Assembly: GCA_035286465.1 (NCBI GenBank)
Contig: DATEDF010000105.1
Location: 1-64,000, forward strand
Direction of reading: 5' to 3'
DNA from: Fen-1231 sp035286465
GTDB taxonomy: Bacteria; Gemmatimonadota; Gemmatimonadetes; Gemmatimonadales; Gemmatimonadaceae
Length of the DNA stretch: 64,000 bases
Part shown: one piece after another, positions 8,541-16,684 of the stretch
Position numbering within the stretch: the stretch's first letter is position 1
How the letters are laid out: each line of letters begins with the position of its first letter
Notes under the pieces: generated by a model
The model's database searches: none
What the model saw: only the letters and a program-made list of their open reading frames with translations
Told to the model about the DNA's origin: nothing
Program-made: the position numbers and the translations under genes

Positions 8541-9788
8541 CTATCCGATCACCCGCCGCCCGAGCCCCGCGTTCAGGTGCATGAACATGTTGTACTCGCT
8601 CCACCCCGCGCGCTTCGCCACTTCGTTCGGGTGGAGCGCCGGATGGTCGGGCCCCACGAGCGTCGCCTCGTCGCCGACCTTCGCCGCGGGTGACGCGCCT
8701 GGCGCGCCGAGCGAGACGACCGTGTGGCTCGCGCTCACGGTGCCGATCACCGGGCAGAGCCGGCCGCCGATCAGCACTTCACATCCCTTGACCGCGCCGC
8801 TCGGGTAGCCGTCCACGTGCCCGACGGCGAGCGTCGCCGTCCACGTCGGCGCGCTCGCGATGAATCGCCGGTGGTAGCTCACGCCGTCGCCCGGCGCGAG
8901 CTCGTCCACCCGGATCACGCGCGCCTTGAGCCGGTACGCGGGTCTGAGCTCGCCGCGCGCCATCGCCTCGTCCGTGACGTAGCCGCCGTAGACCGCCAGT
9001 CCCGGCCGGACGAGGTCGAGGAACGTCGCGTCGTTGGGCCGGAAGACGGCGTCGGACGACGCGGCGTGGAGCCGGCCGAGCGAGAGCCCTTTCGCGCGCG
9101 CAGCCTCGGCGAGCGCGCGGAGCCGCGCCGCCTGCTCGCGGTCGAAGTCCGCGTCCTCGGTGAGCTCGGTGAACGCGCCCTCGATGCGGATCTCCTTGCG
9201 CGCAGCGAGCGACTCAATCCACGGGAGGGCGCGCGCGTGCGGCATTCCCATCCGGTGCATCCCGGTGTCCACGTAGAAGTGCACGATCGCGGCCCGCCCC
9301 GTGCGCCGCGACGCGCGGACGATCTCATCGAGCGCGCCGTCGGTGAACGCCGCGAGCCGGACGCTGCGTGCGACGAGGTCCGGACGCTCGTCGTCCGTCG
9401 CGGGGCCCATCAGGAGGATCGGCTTCCGCACTCCCGCGTCGTGGAGCGCGAACGCCTCCTCGGCGCGCACCACCGCGATCCCCCACACTTCGGGCAGCCG
9501 CGCGAGAATCGGCCCCGCCGTCCGGAGTCCCAGCCCGTACGCGTTGTTCTTCGCGACGGCGAGGATCGGCCGGCCGCCGGCGAGCCGCGCCACGGTCCGG
9601 ACGTTGTGCGCGAGCGCCGCGGGGTCAATCTCGAGCCACGGGTCCACGCGCGAGTTCCACACCGTGGACGGCTGTGGCTCCGCGGCGCGCGCGGGTGGCC
9701 CGGGCGCGGCGACCCCCGCAGCCCCGGCGACGACCGCCGACGTGGCGGCCGTCGAGGTGGCGAGAAACTCCCGACGCGAGATGTCCAT
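8541..9788 (-). CDS. Tat-exported alanine racemase family protein
   Basis: A 415-aa fold-type III PLP enzyme. The start at ATG 9788 is supported by GGAGG 5-6 bases upstream. Residues 1-36 form a Tat signal (DISRREFLA, hydrophobic core, PPARA). Catalytic Lys80 lies in VAKNNAYG, the family's PLP-lysine motif, and the second catalytic base Tyr305 lies in GDGVSYHRRF, both needed for two-base racemisation. HFYVDTGMHRMG matches the conserved VDTGM barrel strand. Housekeeping Alr is cytoplasmic; an exported form resembles periplasmic broad-spectrum racemases that release non-canonical D-amino acids. It is the last gene of a minus-strand run behind the SLOG-domain gene (31 bases). Confidence 0.85.
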   Translation of the reverse strand: MDISRREFLATSTAATSAVVAGAAGVAAPGPPARAAEPQPSTVWNSRVDPWLEIDPAALAHNVRTVARLAGGRPILAVAKNNAYGLGLRTAGPILARLPEVWGIAVVRAEEAFALHDAGVRKPILLMGPATDDERPDLVARSVRLAAFTDGALDEIVRASRRTGRAAIVHFYVDTGMHRMGMPHARALPWIESLAARKEIRIEGAFTELTEDADFDREQAARLRALAEAARAKGLSLGRLHAASSDAVFRPNDATFLDLVRPGLAVYGGYVTDEAMARGELRPAYRLKARVIRVDELAPGDGVSYHRRFIASAPTWTATLAVGHVDGYPSGAVKGCEVLIGGRLCPVIGTVSASHTVVSLGAPGASPAAKVGDEATLVGPDHPALHPNEVAKRAGWSEYNMFMHLNAGLGRRVIG

Positions 9789-9819
9789 TGCTGCCTCCGT
9801 GCGACGAAGATTCGAGCGA

Positions 9820-10335
9820 TCAGCGCGGGGAGCCGGGCCTCGCCAGCAGCGTGCGGATCGCTTCGATGGCGGCGGCCGGATCGGCGGCCTCGCGCACGAG
9901 CGCGCGCGAGAGTCCCTGGAAGAACTGCACCGTCTCCTTCGCACAGCGCAAGAGGACCACGGGCCGGCCGTTCTTGATCGCGAGCGCGACCTCCGACGTT
10001 GTGCCCGGCCCCTCGACGCCGCACGCCACCACCACCCTGCTCGAGAGCACGTTCACGTTGTTGCGCGCGTGGCCCAGGTCCGTGAAGATCGCGACGTCCG
10101 CGCCCGGCGCGACCGCGCCGTCCGCCGCGCTCGCGCCGGGAAGGATGCCGACCGTGAGGCTCCCCGGCACCTCCTTCGCGCCCGCGAGTGCGGCGGCCAT
10201 CACGCCTTCATTGCGGCCGCCCGTGAGCACGACCCAGCCCTGTTCCGCGGCGAGGCGCCCGAGCGCGCGGGCGTCGCCCACCTGTTGCGCGCTCGCGCTC
10301 GCTGCGCCCATCACGCCGATCACCGGCCGGCGCAT
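9820..10335 (-). CDS. SLOG-fold protein, TIGR00725/LOG-like nucleotide-binding family
   Basis: A 171-aa Rossmann-like protein from ATG 10335 (an in-frame TTG lies two codons upstream). The strand-loop VVLTGGRNEGVMAAALAGA is the GG-x-x-GVM phosphate-binding element, and VEGPGTTSEVALAIKNGRPVVLL corresponds to the PGGxGTxxE helix of lysine-decarboxylase-like/LOG proteins. The nearby loops have the YvdD/TIGR00725 form. LOG enzymes release cytokinin bases from nucleoside monophosphates, and other SLOG proteins sense nucleotides; which applies here is unclear. It lies between the DinB-like gene and the exported alanine racemase on the same strand. Confidence 0.75.
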   Translation of the reverse strand: MRRPVIGVMGAASASAQQVGDARALGRLAAEQGWVVLTGGRNEGVMAAALAGAKEVPGSLTVGILPGASAADGAVAPGADVAIFTDLGHARNNVNVLSSRVVVACGVEGPGTTSEVALAIKNGRPVVLLRCAKETVQFFQGLSRALVREAADPAAAIEAIRTLLARPGSPR

Positions 10336-10393
10336 CGTCAACGCTCGGGGCGGAACCGGATCGCGACCGCGAACGGCGGCGGACCGCCGTGCC

Positions 10394-10897
10394 TCAGATC
10401 GCCGGCGGCTGCATGTTCCATTGCGCCCACGACTCCTTCGCCGGTCCGTAGATATCCGGCGTGCGCAATCCCGCCTGACGCAACAGCACCGTCATCTGCC
10501 CGCGGTGATGAACCTGATGGAGCACGAGCGCGCGCAGCGTGAACGCGCGCGTCCACTTCTCTCCGTACATCTCATCCGTCACCGCGAGTGTCTCGTCCGT
10601 CCAGCGCGCCCGGAGCTGCTGCACCAGCGACATCGAAGCGCGCGAGTAGTTGTCGGCGATGATCTTCGCCGACGTGGGGACGCTCTCCTGATCCGCGGGG
10701 CCGGCAATCTTCAGCCCGGTCCGCTTCATCATCTCCGGGATCGTTTGCGCCAGGTGCCAGCCGAGGCGGCCCAGCGTGCGGTGATCCTGCGTGATCGCCT
10801 GTGCGAGCGAGGCGTCCGTGAGTGTGAGGAGCACCTTGTGTGTGAGACCCGACTCGTCCTTCCAGATGTCGAGGAAATCGTCCAGTGTGCGGAACAT
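10394..10897 (-). CDS. DinB-family protein
   Basis: A 167-aa four-helix protein beginning MFRTLDDFLDIW at ATG 10897. The three-histidine metal pattern of DinB/YfiT proteins is visible: His in GWHLAQTIPEMM and the pair in VLHQVHHRGQM. These proteins bind a divalent metal and many serve as thiol-dependent transferases; the bacterial paralogues are mostly uncharacterised. It is the first gene of a minus-strand run with the SLOG-domain gene (58 bases) and the alanine racemase, and it is divergent from the APC permease gene. Confidence 0.8.
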   Translation of the reverse strand: MFRTLDDFLDIWKDESGLTHKVLLTLTDASLAQAITQDHRTLGRLGWHLAQTIPEMMKRTGLKIAGPADQESVPTSAKIIADNYSRASMSLVQQLRARWTDETLAVTDEMYGEKWTRAFTLRALVLHQVHHRGQMTVLLRQAGLRTPDIYGPAKESWAQWNMQPPAI

Positions 10898-11111
10898 GTG
10901 GCGTCGTCGTGTGAGTTGGAACGTGCACTCGATCGGCCGGGGCCGGACTCTCGTGCTGACCGTCTGGAGCGTACGGAGACGCGGCTCGGGCCGCAACCGC
11001 CGCGCCCGTGGCGCACGGCCGACACGTCGAGACGTGCCGCATCGGCCGGGCACTCACGCCGCGCGCGGCCTGACCCTCACGCCGCCGGCGCGATTCTCGT
11101 AGCTTCGCCCG

Positions 11112-12497
11112 ATGCCTGACGCCGCGCACCCTGCGACCACCGCCGCCACCGTCGCGGCCCCAAGCATCGCCCCGCGGCTCCTCAAGGTGCTCGGCATCGC
11201 CTTCGGCCTGGCGATCATCGTCGGCAACACCATCGGCTCGGGAATCCTGCGCACGCCGGGCGACGTCGCGGCGCGCCTGCCCAGCGGCGCCTGGTTCCTC
11301 GGCGTCTGGGCGGCCGGCGGCGTGTACGCCCTCTTCGGCGCGATGACGATGGCCGAACTCGCGGTGATGCTCCCCGAGTCGGGCGGACAGTACGTCTACG
11401 CGCGACGCGCGCTCGGTGAGTACGCGGGGTTCGTGATCGGATGGACCGACTGGATTTCCTGCGCCGCCGCCGTCGCCGCGGGTTCGATTGCGATCGGCGA
11501 GCTCTCGGGCGCGCTGGTGCCTGCGCTCGCGCCCTACGGAGCCGTGATCGCCATCGGGGTCACGCTCGCCTTCACCGGCGTGCACTGGATCGGCGTGCGC
11601 GCGGGCGATCTCTCGCAGCAGGCGCTGAGCGTGCTCAAGACCGCCGCGCTGCTCGCGGTCGCGGTCGCCTGCTTCGTCGCGCCGGGCACGCCCGCCTCGA
11701 GCGCGGCGACCCCCACCTTTCCGTCGGGATTCCTCGTGCTCTCGGCGCTCGTGCTGGCGCTCCAGAGCGTGCTCTACACGTACGACGGCTGGAACGGCGT
11801 CGTGTATTTCGGCGGTGAAATCCGGAATCCGGGACGCGAGATCCCGCGCGCGATGGCGTGGGGCGTCGTCACCGTCGCCGTCGTGTACCTCGCGCTCAAC
11901 GGCGCCTTCCTCCACGTCCTGGGCATCGGCCAGCTCGCGGGCGAGAAGTTCGCCGCGGCGGCCGCCGCGCGGTCCGTGTTCGGTGCCACGGGCGAGCGCA
12001 TCGTGAGCGCCGTGATGGCGGTGAGCATCCTCGGGAACGTGAACGCGGTGCTGATGCAGGCCTCGCGCGTGCCGTACGCGATGGCCGAGGACGGACTCCT
12101 GCCTCGCACCACCGCGCGCGTGAACGGAGGCGGCACGCCGCACGTGTCGCTCGCCGCGAGCACGATCGTCGTGCTCATCCTCGTGCTCTCGGGCACCTTC
12201 CAGACGGTGATCGCGCTCGCCGCGTTCTATTACGTGATGCAGTACGCGGTGTCGTTCACCTCGCTCTTCGTGCTCCGCCGTCGTGAGCCCGACCTCCCGC
12301 GCGCATACCGCGCGTGGGGTTACCCGTGGATCCCCGCGCTCGTGTGGCTGGGCGCCGTGGCGTTCATCGTCGGCTCGTTCGTCAGCGACCGCACGAACAG
12401 CATCCGGGCGGTGCTCGTGATCTTGTTGAGTTTCCCCGTTTATCTCCTGGCGAAACGGTTCAAGCGCGCTGGTTCCACGGTCGGCCCCGCGAATTAG
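11112..12497 (+). CDS. APC-superfamily amino-acid permease
   Basis: A 461-aa inner-membrane transporter with about 12 hydrophobic segments. Helix 1 contains GLAIIVGNTIGSGILRTPG, the unwound GxGI(L) substrate-binding motif of the APC superfamily. YALFGAMTMAELAVMLPESGGQYVY is the classic helix 2-3 region, and VLYTYDGWNGVVYFGGEIRNPGR the helix 6-7 motif. It should take up amino acids by proton symport or exchange; specificity cannot be read from sequence. Its neighbours process amino acids and peptides (M20 hydrolase downstream, alanine racemase upstream). The start at ATG 11112 precedes a short Ala-rich cytoplasmic lead. Confidence 0.9.
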   Translation: MPDAAHPATTAATVAAPSIAPRLLKVLGIAFGLAIIVGNTIGSGILRTPGDVAARLPSGAWFLGVWAAGGVYALFGAMTMAELAVMLPESGGQYVYARRALGEYAGFVIGWTDWISCAAAVAAGSIAIGELSGALVPALAPYGAVIAIGVTLAFTGVHWIGVRAGDLSQQALSVLKTAALLAVAVACFVAPGTPASSAATPTFPSGFLVLSALVLALQSVLYTYDGWNGVVYFGGEIRNPGREIPRAMAWGVVTVAVVYLALNGAFLHVLGIGQLAGEKFAAAAAARSVFGATGERIVSAVMAVSILGNVNAVLMQASRVPYAMAEDGLLPRTTARVNGGGTPHVSLAASTIVVLILVLSGTFQTVIALAAFYYVMQYAVSFTSLFVLRRREPDLPRAYRAWGYPWIPALVWLGAVAFIVGSFVSDRTNSIRAVLVILLSFPVYLLAKRFKRAGSTVGPAN

Positions 12498-12498
12498 C

Positions 12499-12525
12499 CG
12501 CAGAGCACGCAGAACACGTAGAATT
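12499..12525. repeat. Tandem 9-bp repeat at gene border (three copies)
   Basis: CGCAGAGCA, CGCAGAACA and CGTAGAATT follow the permease stop codon directly. The third copy contains TAGAAT, which could serve as a -10 box for the M20 hydrolase gene 40 bases on, but no good -35 box lies at the right distance. Confidence 0.6.
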
Positions 12526-12564
12526 GAGCGCATCGGGAACATGGACTCTTCAGGAGAAGGACAA

Positions 12565-14220
12565 ATGCATCGTCGCGTGCTCTCCCTCATCGTCGCCCTC
12601 GCGCTCGTCGCGCCGATCACGCTCGCCGCCCAGGGCCGCGGCGGTCGCGGCGGCGGTACCAGCTGGGCCGACTCCATCAAGTACAAGTACCCGAGCACTC
12701 CGCAGCTCGACCGGCTCAAGGCGGATGCCGCCAGGGAAATCGACGGCATGGCAAAGAAGATCCAGGAGATGGTGGATATGGTCTTCTCCTTCGCCGAGCC
12801 GGGCTTCCAGGAGTTCGAGACGGTGAAGTACCTCACCGGCATCCTCGAGGAGAACGGCTTCAAGGTCGAGCGCGGCGTCGCCGGCATGCCCACCGCGTTC
12901 GTGGCGCGGTGGGGATCGGGGAAGCCCGTCATCTCGCTCGGCTCCGACATTGACGACATCCCGCAGGCCAGCAACAAGCCCGGCGTCGCGTGGCACGACC
13001 CGCTCGTCGAGGGCGCGCCCGGTCACGGCGAAGGGCACAACTCCGGGATGCCGCTCAACGTCGCCGCCGCGATCACGGTGAAGAAGCTCATGGAGCGCGA
13101 CCGCATTCCAGGCACGATCGTGCTCTGGCCCGGCGTCGCGGAAGAGCTGATGTCGGGCAAGGCGTGGCTCGTGCGCGCGGGCGTCTTCAAGGACGCCGAC
13201 GCCGTGCTCTTCACGCACGTCGGCAACGACCTCGGCGTCTCCTGGGGCCAGTCGGGATCCAACGCGCTCATCTCCGCCATCTTCAGGTTCCGCGGCGCGA
13301 GCGCGCACTCCGCGGGCGCCCCCTGGCGCGGCAAGAGCGCGCTCGACGCCGTGATGCTGATGGCCCAGTCGTGGGAGTTCCACCGCGAGCACATGGACCT
13401 GCCGCAGCGCTCGCACTACGTGATCACCGACGGCGGCGACCAGCCCAACGTCGTGCCGAGCACCGCCGCCATCTGGTTCTATTTCCGCCACCTCGACTAC
13501 GACCGCACGCTCAAGATGTTCGAGGACGGCAAGCGCATCGCCAACGGCGCCGCGATGATCACGGAGACGCGCGTGGACACCGTGATGATGGTGGGCTCGG
13601 GCTGGAGCGCGCACTTCAGCCGCCCGATCGCCGAGGTGATGTATCAGAACATCACGAAAGTGGGGATGCCCACGTGGAGCGAGGCCGACCAGACGCTCGC
13701 CAAGGGGCTGCAGCGCGAGCTCGGCCAGCGCGAGACGGGATTGAGCACCCGGGTCGCCGGCGGTCTCGGCGGTCCCGCGAACGAGGCCACGCGCACCGGC
13801 GGCGGCTCCGACGACATCGGCGACGTGGCCTGGAACGTTCCCACGATCACCCTGCGCTTCCCGTCGAACATCCCCGGTACGCCCGGCCACAACTGGGCGA
13901 ACGCGGTCGCGATGGCCACGCCGATCGCGCACAAGGGCGTCGTGGCAGGCGCGAAGGTGCAGGCGATGACGATGCTCGACATCCTCCTCACGCCGCAGCT
14001 CGTCACCGACGGGTGGAGCTACTTCAGCGAGCAGACGAAGGAGATCAAGTACAAGCCCTTCTTCGCCGCGACCGACCAGCCGCCGATCTGGCTCAACAAG
14101 GAGCGGATGGAGAAATACCGGCCGCTGATGGTGAAGTACTACTATGACCCGAAGAAGTACCCGACGTATCTGGAGCAGCTCGGGATCAAGTATCCGACTG
14201 TTCGCACCATCGTGCCGTGA
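12565..14220 (+). CDS. Exported AbgB-like M20 amidohydrolase
   Basis: A 551-aa protein. ATG 12565 is preferred over ATG 12541 because it follows AGGAGAAGGACAA and begins a clean signal peptide (MHRRVLSLIVALALVAPITLAAQ). The catalytic domain shows SLGSDIDDIPQ (metal Asp), APGHGEGHNSGM (metal His residues), WPGVAEELMSGKAW (Glu pair) and the dimerisation-domain strand GASAHSAGAPWRGKSALDAV. Its layout is closest to the AbgB-type branch of M20, which hydrolyses amide bonds such as p-aminobenzoyl-glutamate. The long C-terminal tail, rich in Tyr and Lys, is typical of exported soil-bacterium versions. The substrate is unknown. It ends at a long hairpin shared with the convergent DUF1569 gene. Confidence 0.88.
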   Translation: MHRRVLSLIVALALVAPITLAAQGRGGRGGGTSWADSIKYKYPSTPQLDRLKADAAREIDGMAKKIQEMVDMVFSFAEPGFQEFETVKYLTGILEENGFKVERGVAGMPTAFVARWGSGKPVISLGSDIDDIPQASNKPGVAWHDPLVEGAPGHGEGHNSGMPLNVAAAITVKKLMERDRIPGTIVLWPGVAEELMSGKAWLVRAGVFKDADAVLFTHVGNDLGVSWGQSGSNALISAIFRFRGASAHSAGAPWRGKSALDAVMLMAQSWEFHREHMDLPQRSHYVITDGGDQPNVVPSTAAIWFYFRHLDYDRTLKMFEDGKRIANGAAMITETRVDTVMMVGSGWSAHFSRPIAEVMYQNITKVGMPTWSEADQTLAKGLQRELGQRETGLSTRVAGGLGGPANEATRTGGGSDDIGDVAWNVPTITLRFPSNIPGTPGHNWANAVAMATPIAHKGVVAGAKVQAMTMLDILLTPQLVTDGWSYFSEQTKEIKYKPFFAATDQPPIWLNKERMEKYRPLMVKYYYDPKKYPTYLEQLGIKYPTVRTIVP

Positions 14221-14294
14221 GCAGAGAGGAGATGGGAGGGAGCGGCGAGCAGCGAGATCGAGACGCTCGCCTCTCCCTCCCATCTCTCATCTGC
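14221..14294. terminator. Long hairpin between convergent genes (bidirectional terminator)
   Basis: GAGATGGGAGGGAG (14229-14242) pairs perfectly with CTCCCTCCCATCTC (14273-14286). Inside, GGCGAGC (14244-14250) pairs with GCTCGCC (14265-14271), and outside GCAGA pairs with TCTGC. Together this is a stem of over 20 pairs with a 14-base loop, filling the whole space between the ends of the M20 and DUF1569 genes. No U-tract follows on either strand, so termination is inferred from position and stability. Confidence 0.65.
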
Positions 14295-14750
14295 CTACAC
14301 CCCGAACTGCCGCAGATGATGATCCAGGTGCAGCCACCCGAACCGCAGCCACTCCCCCTCGCTCATCTTCCCGAACAAGGGATGTGACCCCGGCATCGCC
14401 GGCGCTGCCTCGACGAACCGCCGGGTGAGCTCTTCCAGCATCTCGAGATCACGGGCGAACAGCTCCGGCTTCGTTCCCTCGCGCTGCGGATCCAGCTCGC
14501 GCCGCGTTTTCACGCCGTGCGGCCATCGAACCGGCATCCAGAGTGCGATCCACTTGAGCCCCGTGCGCCGCCAGAGCGTCTGCGCCGGCCGCACCGGGCG
14601 CAGGCCGAGCACGTGGCGATGCGCATCGGCCAAGTGACAGAGCATCTCGTGCGCGCTCATCCTGCCCCAGCGACGCCGGCTCTCCGGGGTCAGGCGGCGG
14701 AGCCGCGCGAGGATCACGTCCACGTCGGTGCGGTTGGCGAGTGTCTTCAT
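14295..14750 (-). CDS. DUF1569 (DinB-like) protein
   Basis: A 151-aa protein starting MKTLANRTDVDVILARLRRL, typical of DUF1569. Conserved elements include WGRMSAHEMLCHLADAHRH (metal-binding His residues) and the C-terminal GKMSEGEWLRFGWLHLDHHLRQF with a His pair, as in DinB-superfamily helical bundles. The function of this family is not established; metal binding is likely. It converges with the M20 hydrolase across a long hairpin and is divergent from the oxidoreductase operon. Confidence 0.8.
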   Translation of the reverse strand: MKTLANRTDVDVILARLRRLTPESRRRWGRMSAHEMLCHLADAHRHVLGLRPVRPAQTLWRRTGLKWIALWMPVRWPHGVKTRRELDPQREGTKPELFARDLEMLEELTRRFVEAAPAMPGSHPLFGKMSEGEWLRFGWLHLDHHLRQFGV

Positions 14751-14893
14751 TCGCGAGGGCGGCGCAAGTCGTTGGTCCGCCGATACTAATCCCCCATCGG
14801 CCGCCTCACCAGCGCGGGCGCCTTGCCGAGTCTTCGCCCTCCGGCGATGATTCGCAGTAACCGCAGCGCCTGTGCTCGAAGGGAGATGGCTTC

Positions 14894-16684
14894 TTGGGCT
14901 CCACCGACGTTTCCGATCCCCGTTACTACCATAAGGTTGTGGACTGCCAGTGGGCGTGTCCCGCCCACACGAACGTCCCCGAGTACCTTCGTTTAATAGC
15001 GCAGGGCCGCTTCTCGGACTCGTACCTGTTGAACCGCGAGTCCAACGTCTTCCCCGGCATCCTCGGCCGCACCTGCGACCGCCCCTGCGAACCCGCCTGC
15101 CGGCGCGGCCGCGTGGACGGCAAGCCGGTCGCGATCTGCCGCCTGAAGCGCGTCGCCGCCGATCTGCGCGATGACATTACGGACCGGCTTCCCGCAGCCC
15201 CACAGGCGAAGAACGGCAAGCGGGTCGCGCTCATCGGCTGCGGTCCCGCCTCGCTCACCGTCGCGAACGACCTGATGCCGCTGGGCTATGAGTGCGTCAT
15301 CTTCGAGGCGCTCGACCGCTCCGGCGGCCTGATCCGCACGAACATCCCCGCATTCCGGCTCCCCGCGCCCGTGCTCGACGAGGAAATCAACTACATCCTC
15401 GACATGGGCGTGGACATCCGCTACAACTCGCCCGTCACGAGCCTGAAGGCGTTGCTCGCCCAAGACTTCGACGCCGTCTTCGTGGGGAGCGGTGCACCCA
15501 AGGGGAAGGAACTCGACATTCCCGGCCGTCGCGACCCCGCCGCGAAGGGCCGGATCCACATCGGCATCGAGTGGCTCGGCTCGGTGCACTTCGGCCACAC
15601 CGGGAAGATCGAGCCCCGGGTGCTCATCATCGGCGTCGGCAATACCGCGATGGATTGCTGCCGCACGTCGAAGCGCCTCGGAGCGACGGACGTGAAGGTC
15701 GTCGCGCGCCGCTCCCGCCCGTACTTCAAGGCGTCGCCCTGGGAGCTGGAGGACGCCGAGGAGGAGGGCATCGAGATCGTCGAGAACCACGCGCCCAGGC
15801 GCTTCGTCATCGAACACGGAACGCTCGTCGGCATGGAGTTCGAGCGGCTCCAGTGGACCGACCTGCCGAACGGCAGGCAGAAGAGCGAAGTGCTCGGCAC
15901 CGTCGTGATCCCCTGCGACGCGGTGATCCTCGCCATCGGCCAGGACAACGCCTTCCCGTGGATCGAGCGCGACATCGGCATCCGGTTCGACGAGCGCGAC
16001 ATGCCCATCGTGGACCGGACGACGATGCAGAGCACCCGCGAAGGCGTCTTCTTCGGCGGCGACGCCGCGTGGGGTCCGCAGAACATCATCTGGGCGGTGG
16101 AGCACGGGCACCAGGCGGCCATCTCCATCCACCAGCATTGCGAGGGACAGCCGGTCACCGAGCGCCCGCCGTTCGGGATGAACCTCATCAGCGCGAAAGT
16201 CGGAATGCACGCGTGGAGCTACAGCAACGACTACAATCCGTCGCCGCGCGCGAAGATGACGCACGAGGAGCTGGTCAAGCGCTTCTCCGCGGTCCACGTC
16301 GAGGTCGAGCTCGGCTTCACGCCCGAGCAGACCGCGCGCGAAGTGGAGCGCTGCCTCAACTGCGACATCGAGACGCACTTCACCGCCCCGCTCTGCATCG
16401 AGTGCGACGCGTGCGTGGACGTCTGCCCCGTGAACTGCCTCACGATCGCGCCGCTCGGAGACGAGGCCGACCTGCGCACGCGCCTCTCCGCGCCCGCGCT
16501 CAATCCGGAGCAGGACCTCTACGTGTCCGACGCGCTCCCGCAGACGATGCGCGTGATGGTGAAGGACGAGGACGTCTGCCTCCACTGTGGGCTCTGCGCC
16601 GAACGCTGCCCGACGGCCGCGTGGGACATGCGGAAGTTCGAGCTGGAGATTCCCTACGCGTTCGCGAAGCCGGCCGCCGTCTGA
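14894..16684 (+). CDS. GltD-like FAD/Fe-S oxidoreductase coupled to 2-oxoacid oxidoreductase
   Basis: A 596-aa flavoprotein whose best start is TTG 14894, eight bases after GGAG; no in-frame ATG lies near. The N-terminal region has the GltD-type cysteine set (WACPAHTNVPEY, GRTCDRPCEPACRRG) for [4Fe-4S] clusters. The FAD motif is RVALIGCGPASLTVANDL and the NAD(P)H motif VLIIGVGNTAMDCC. The C-terminus carries two ferredoxin-like cysteine clusters (CIECDACVDVCPVNC and CLHCGLCAERCP). The gene overlaps korA by one base (TGATG), so the product very likely passes electrons between the 2-oxoacid oxidoreductase and NAD(P)H or ferredoxin. Confidence 0.85.
   Translation: MGSTDVSDPRYYHKVVDCQWACPAHTNVPEYLRLIAQGRFSDSYLLNRESNVFPGILGRTCDRPCEPACRRGRVDGKPVAICRLKRVAADLRDDITDRLPAAPQAKNGKRVALIGCGPASLTVANDLMPLGYECVIFEALDRSGGLIRTNIPAFRLPAPVLDEEINYILDMGVDIRYNSPVTSLKALLAQDFDAVFVGSGAPKGKELDIPGRRDPAAKGRIHIGIEWLGSVHFGHTGKIEPRVLIIGVGNTAMDCCRTSKRLGATDVKVVARRSRPYFKASPWELEDAEEEGIEIVENHAPRRFVIEHGTLVGMEFERLQWTDLPNGRQKSEVLGTVVIPCDAVILAIGQDNAFPWIERDIGIRFDERDMPIVDRTTMQSTREGVFFGGDAAWGPQNIIWAVEHGHQAAISIHQHCEGQPVTERPPFGMNLISAKVGMHAWSYSNDYNPSPRAKMTHEELVKRFSAVHVEVELGFTPEQTAREVERCLNCDIETHFTAPLCIECDACVDVCPVNCLTIAPLGDEADLRTRLSAPALNPEQDLYVSDALPQTMRVMVKDEDVCLHCGLCAERCPTAAWDMRKFELEIPYAFAKPAAV

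Noticed and set aside
9820..10335. SLOG-domain gene as part of an anti-phage defence system
   Set aside because: SLOG domains occur in some defence systems, but there is no effector (nuclease, TIR, pore) next to it and the loops look LOG/TIGR00725-like.
12494..12524. Promoter with TAGAAT for the AbgB-like gene
   Set aside because: The nearest -35-like hexamer is 19 bases away and poor, and the TAGAAT is part of a nonamer repeat.
10572..12977. 801-codon minus-strand open frame across the permease and M20 genes
   Set aside because: Its translation is Arg/His/Glu-rich without domains and is antisense to clear families.
12550..14283. 577-codon minus-strand open frame opposite the AbgB-like gene
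   Set aside because: Antisense shadow with low-complexity basic sequence and no start signal.
14993..16585. 530-codon minus-strand open frame opposite the GltD-like gene
   Set aside because: Antisense shadow; the + strand has FAD and Fe-S motifs in frame.
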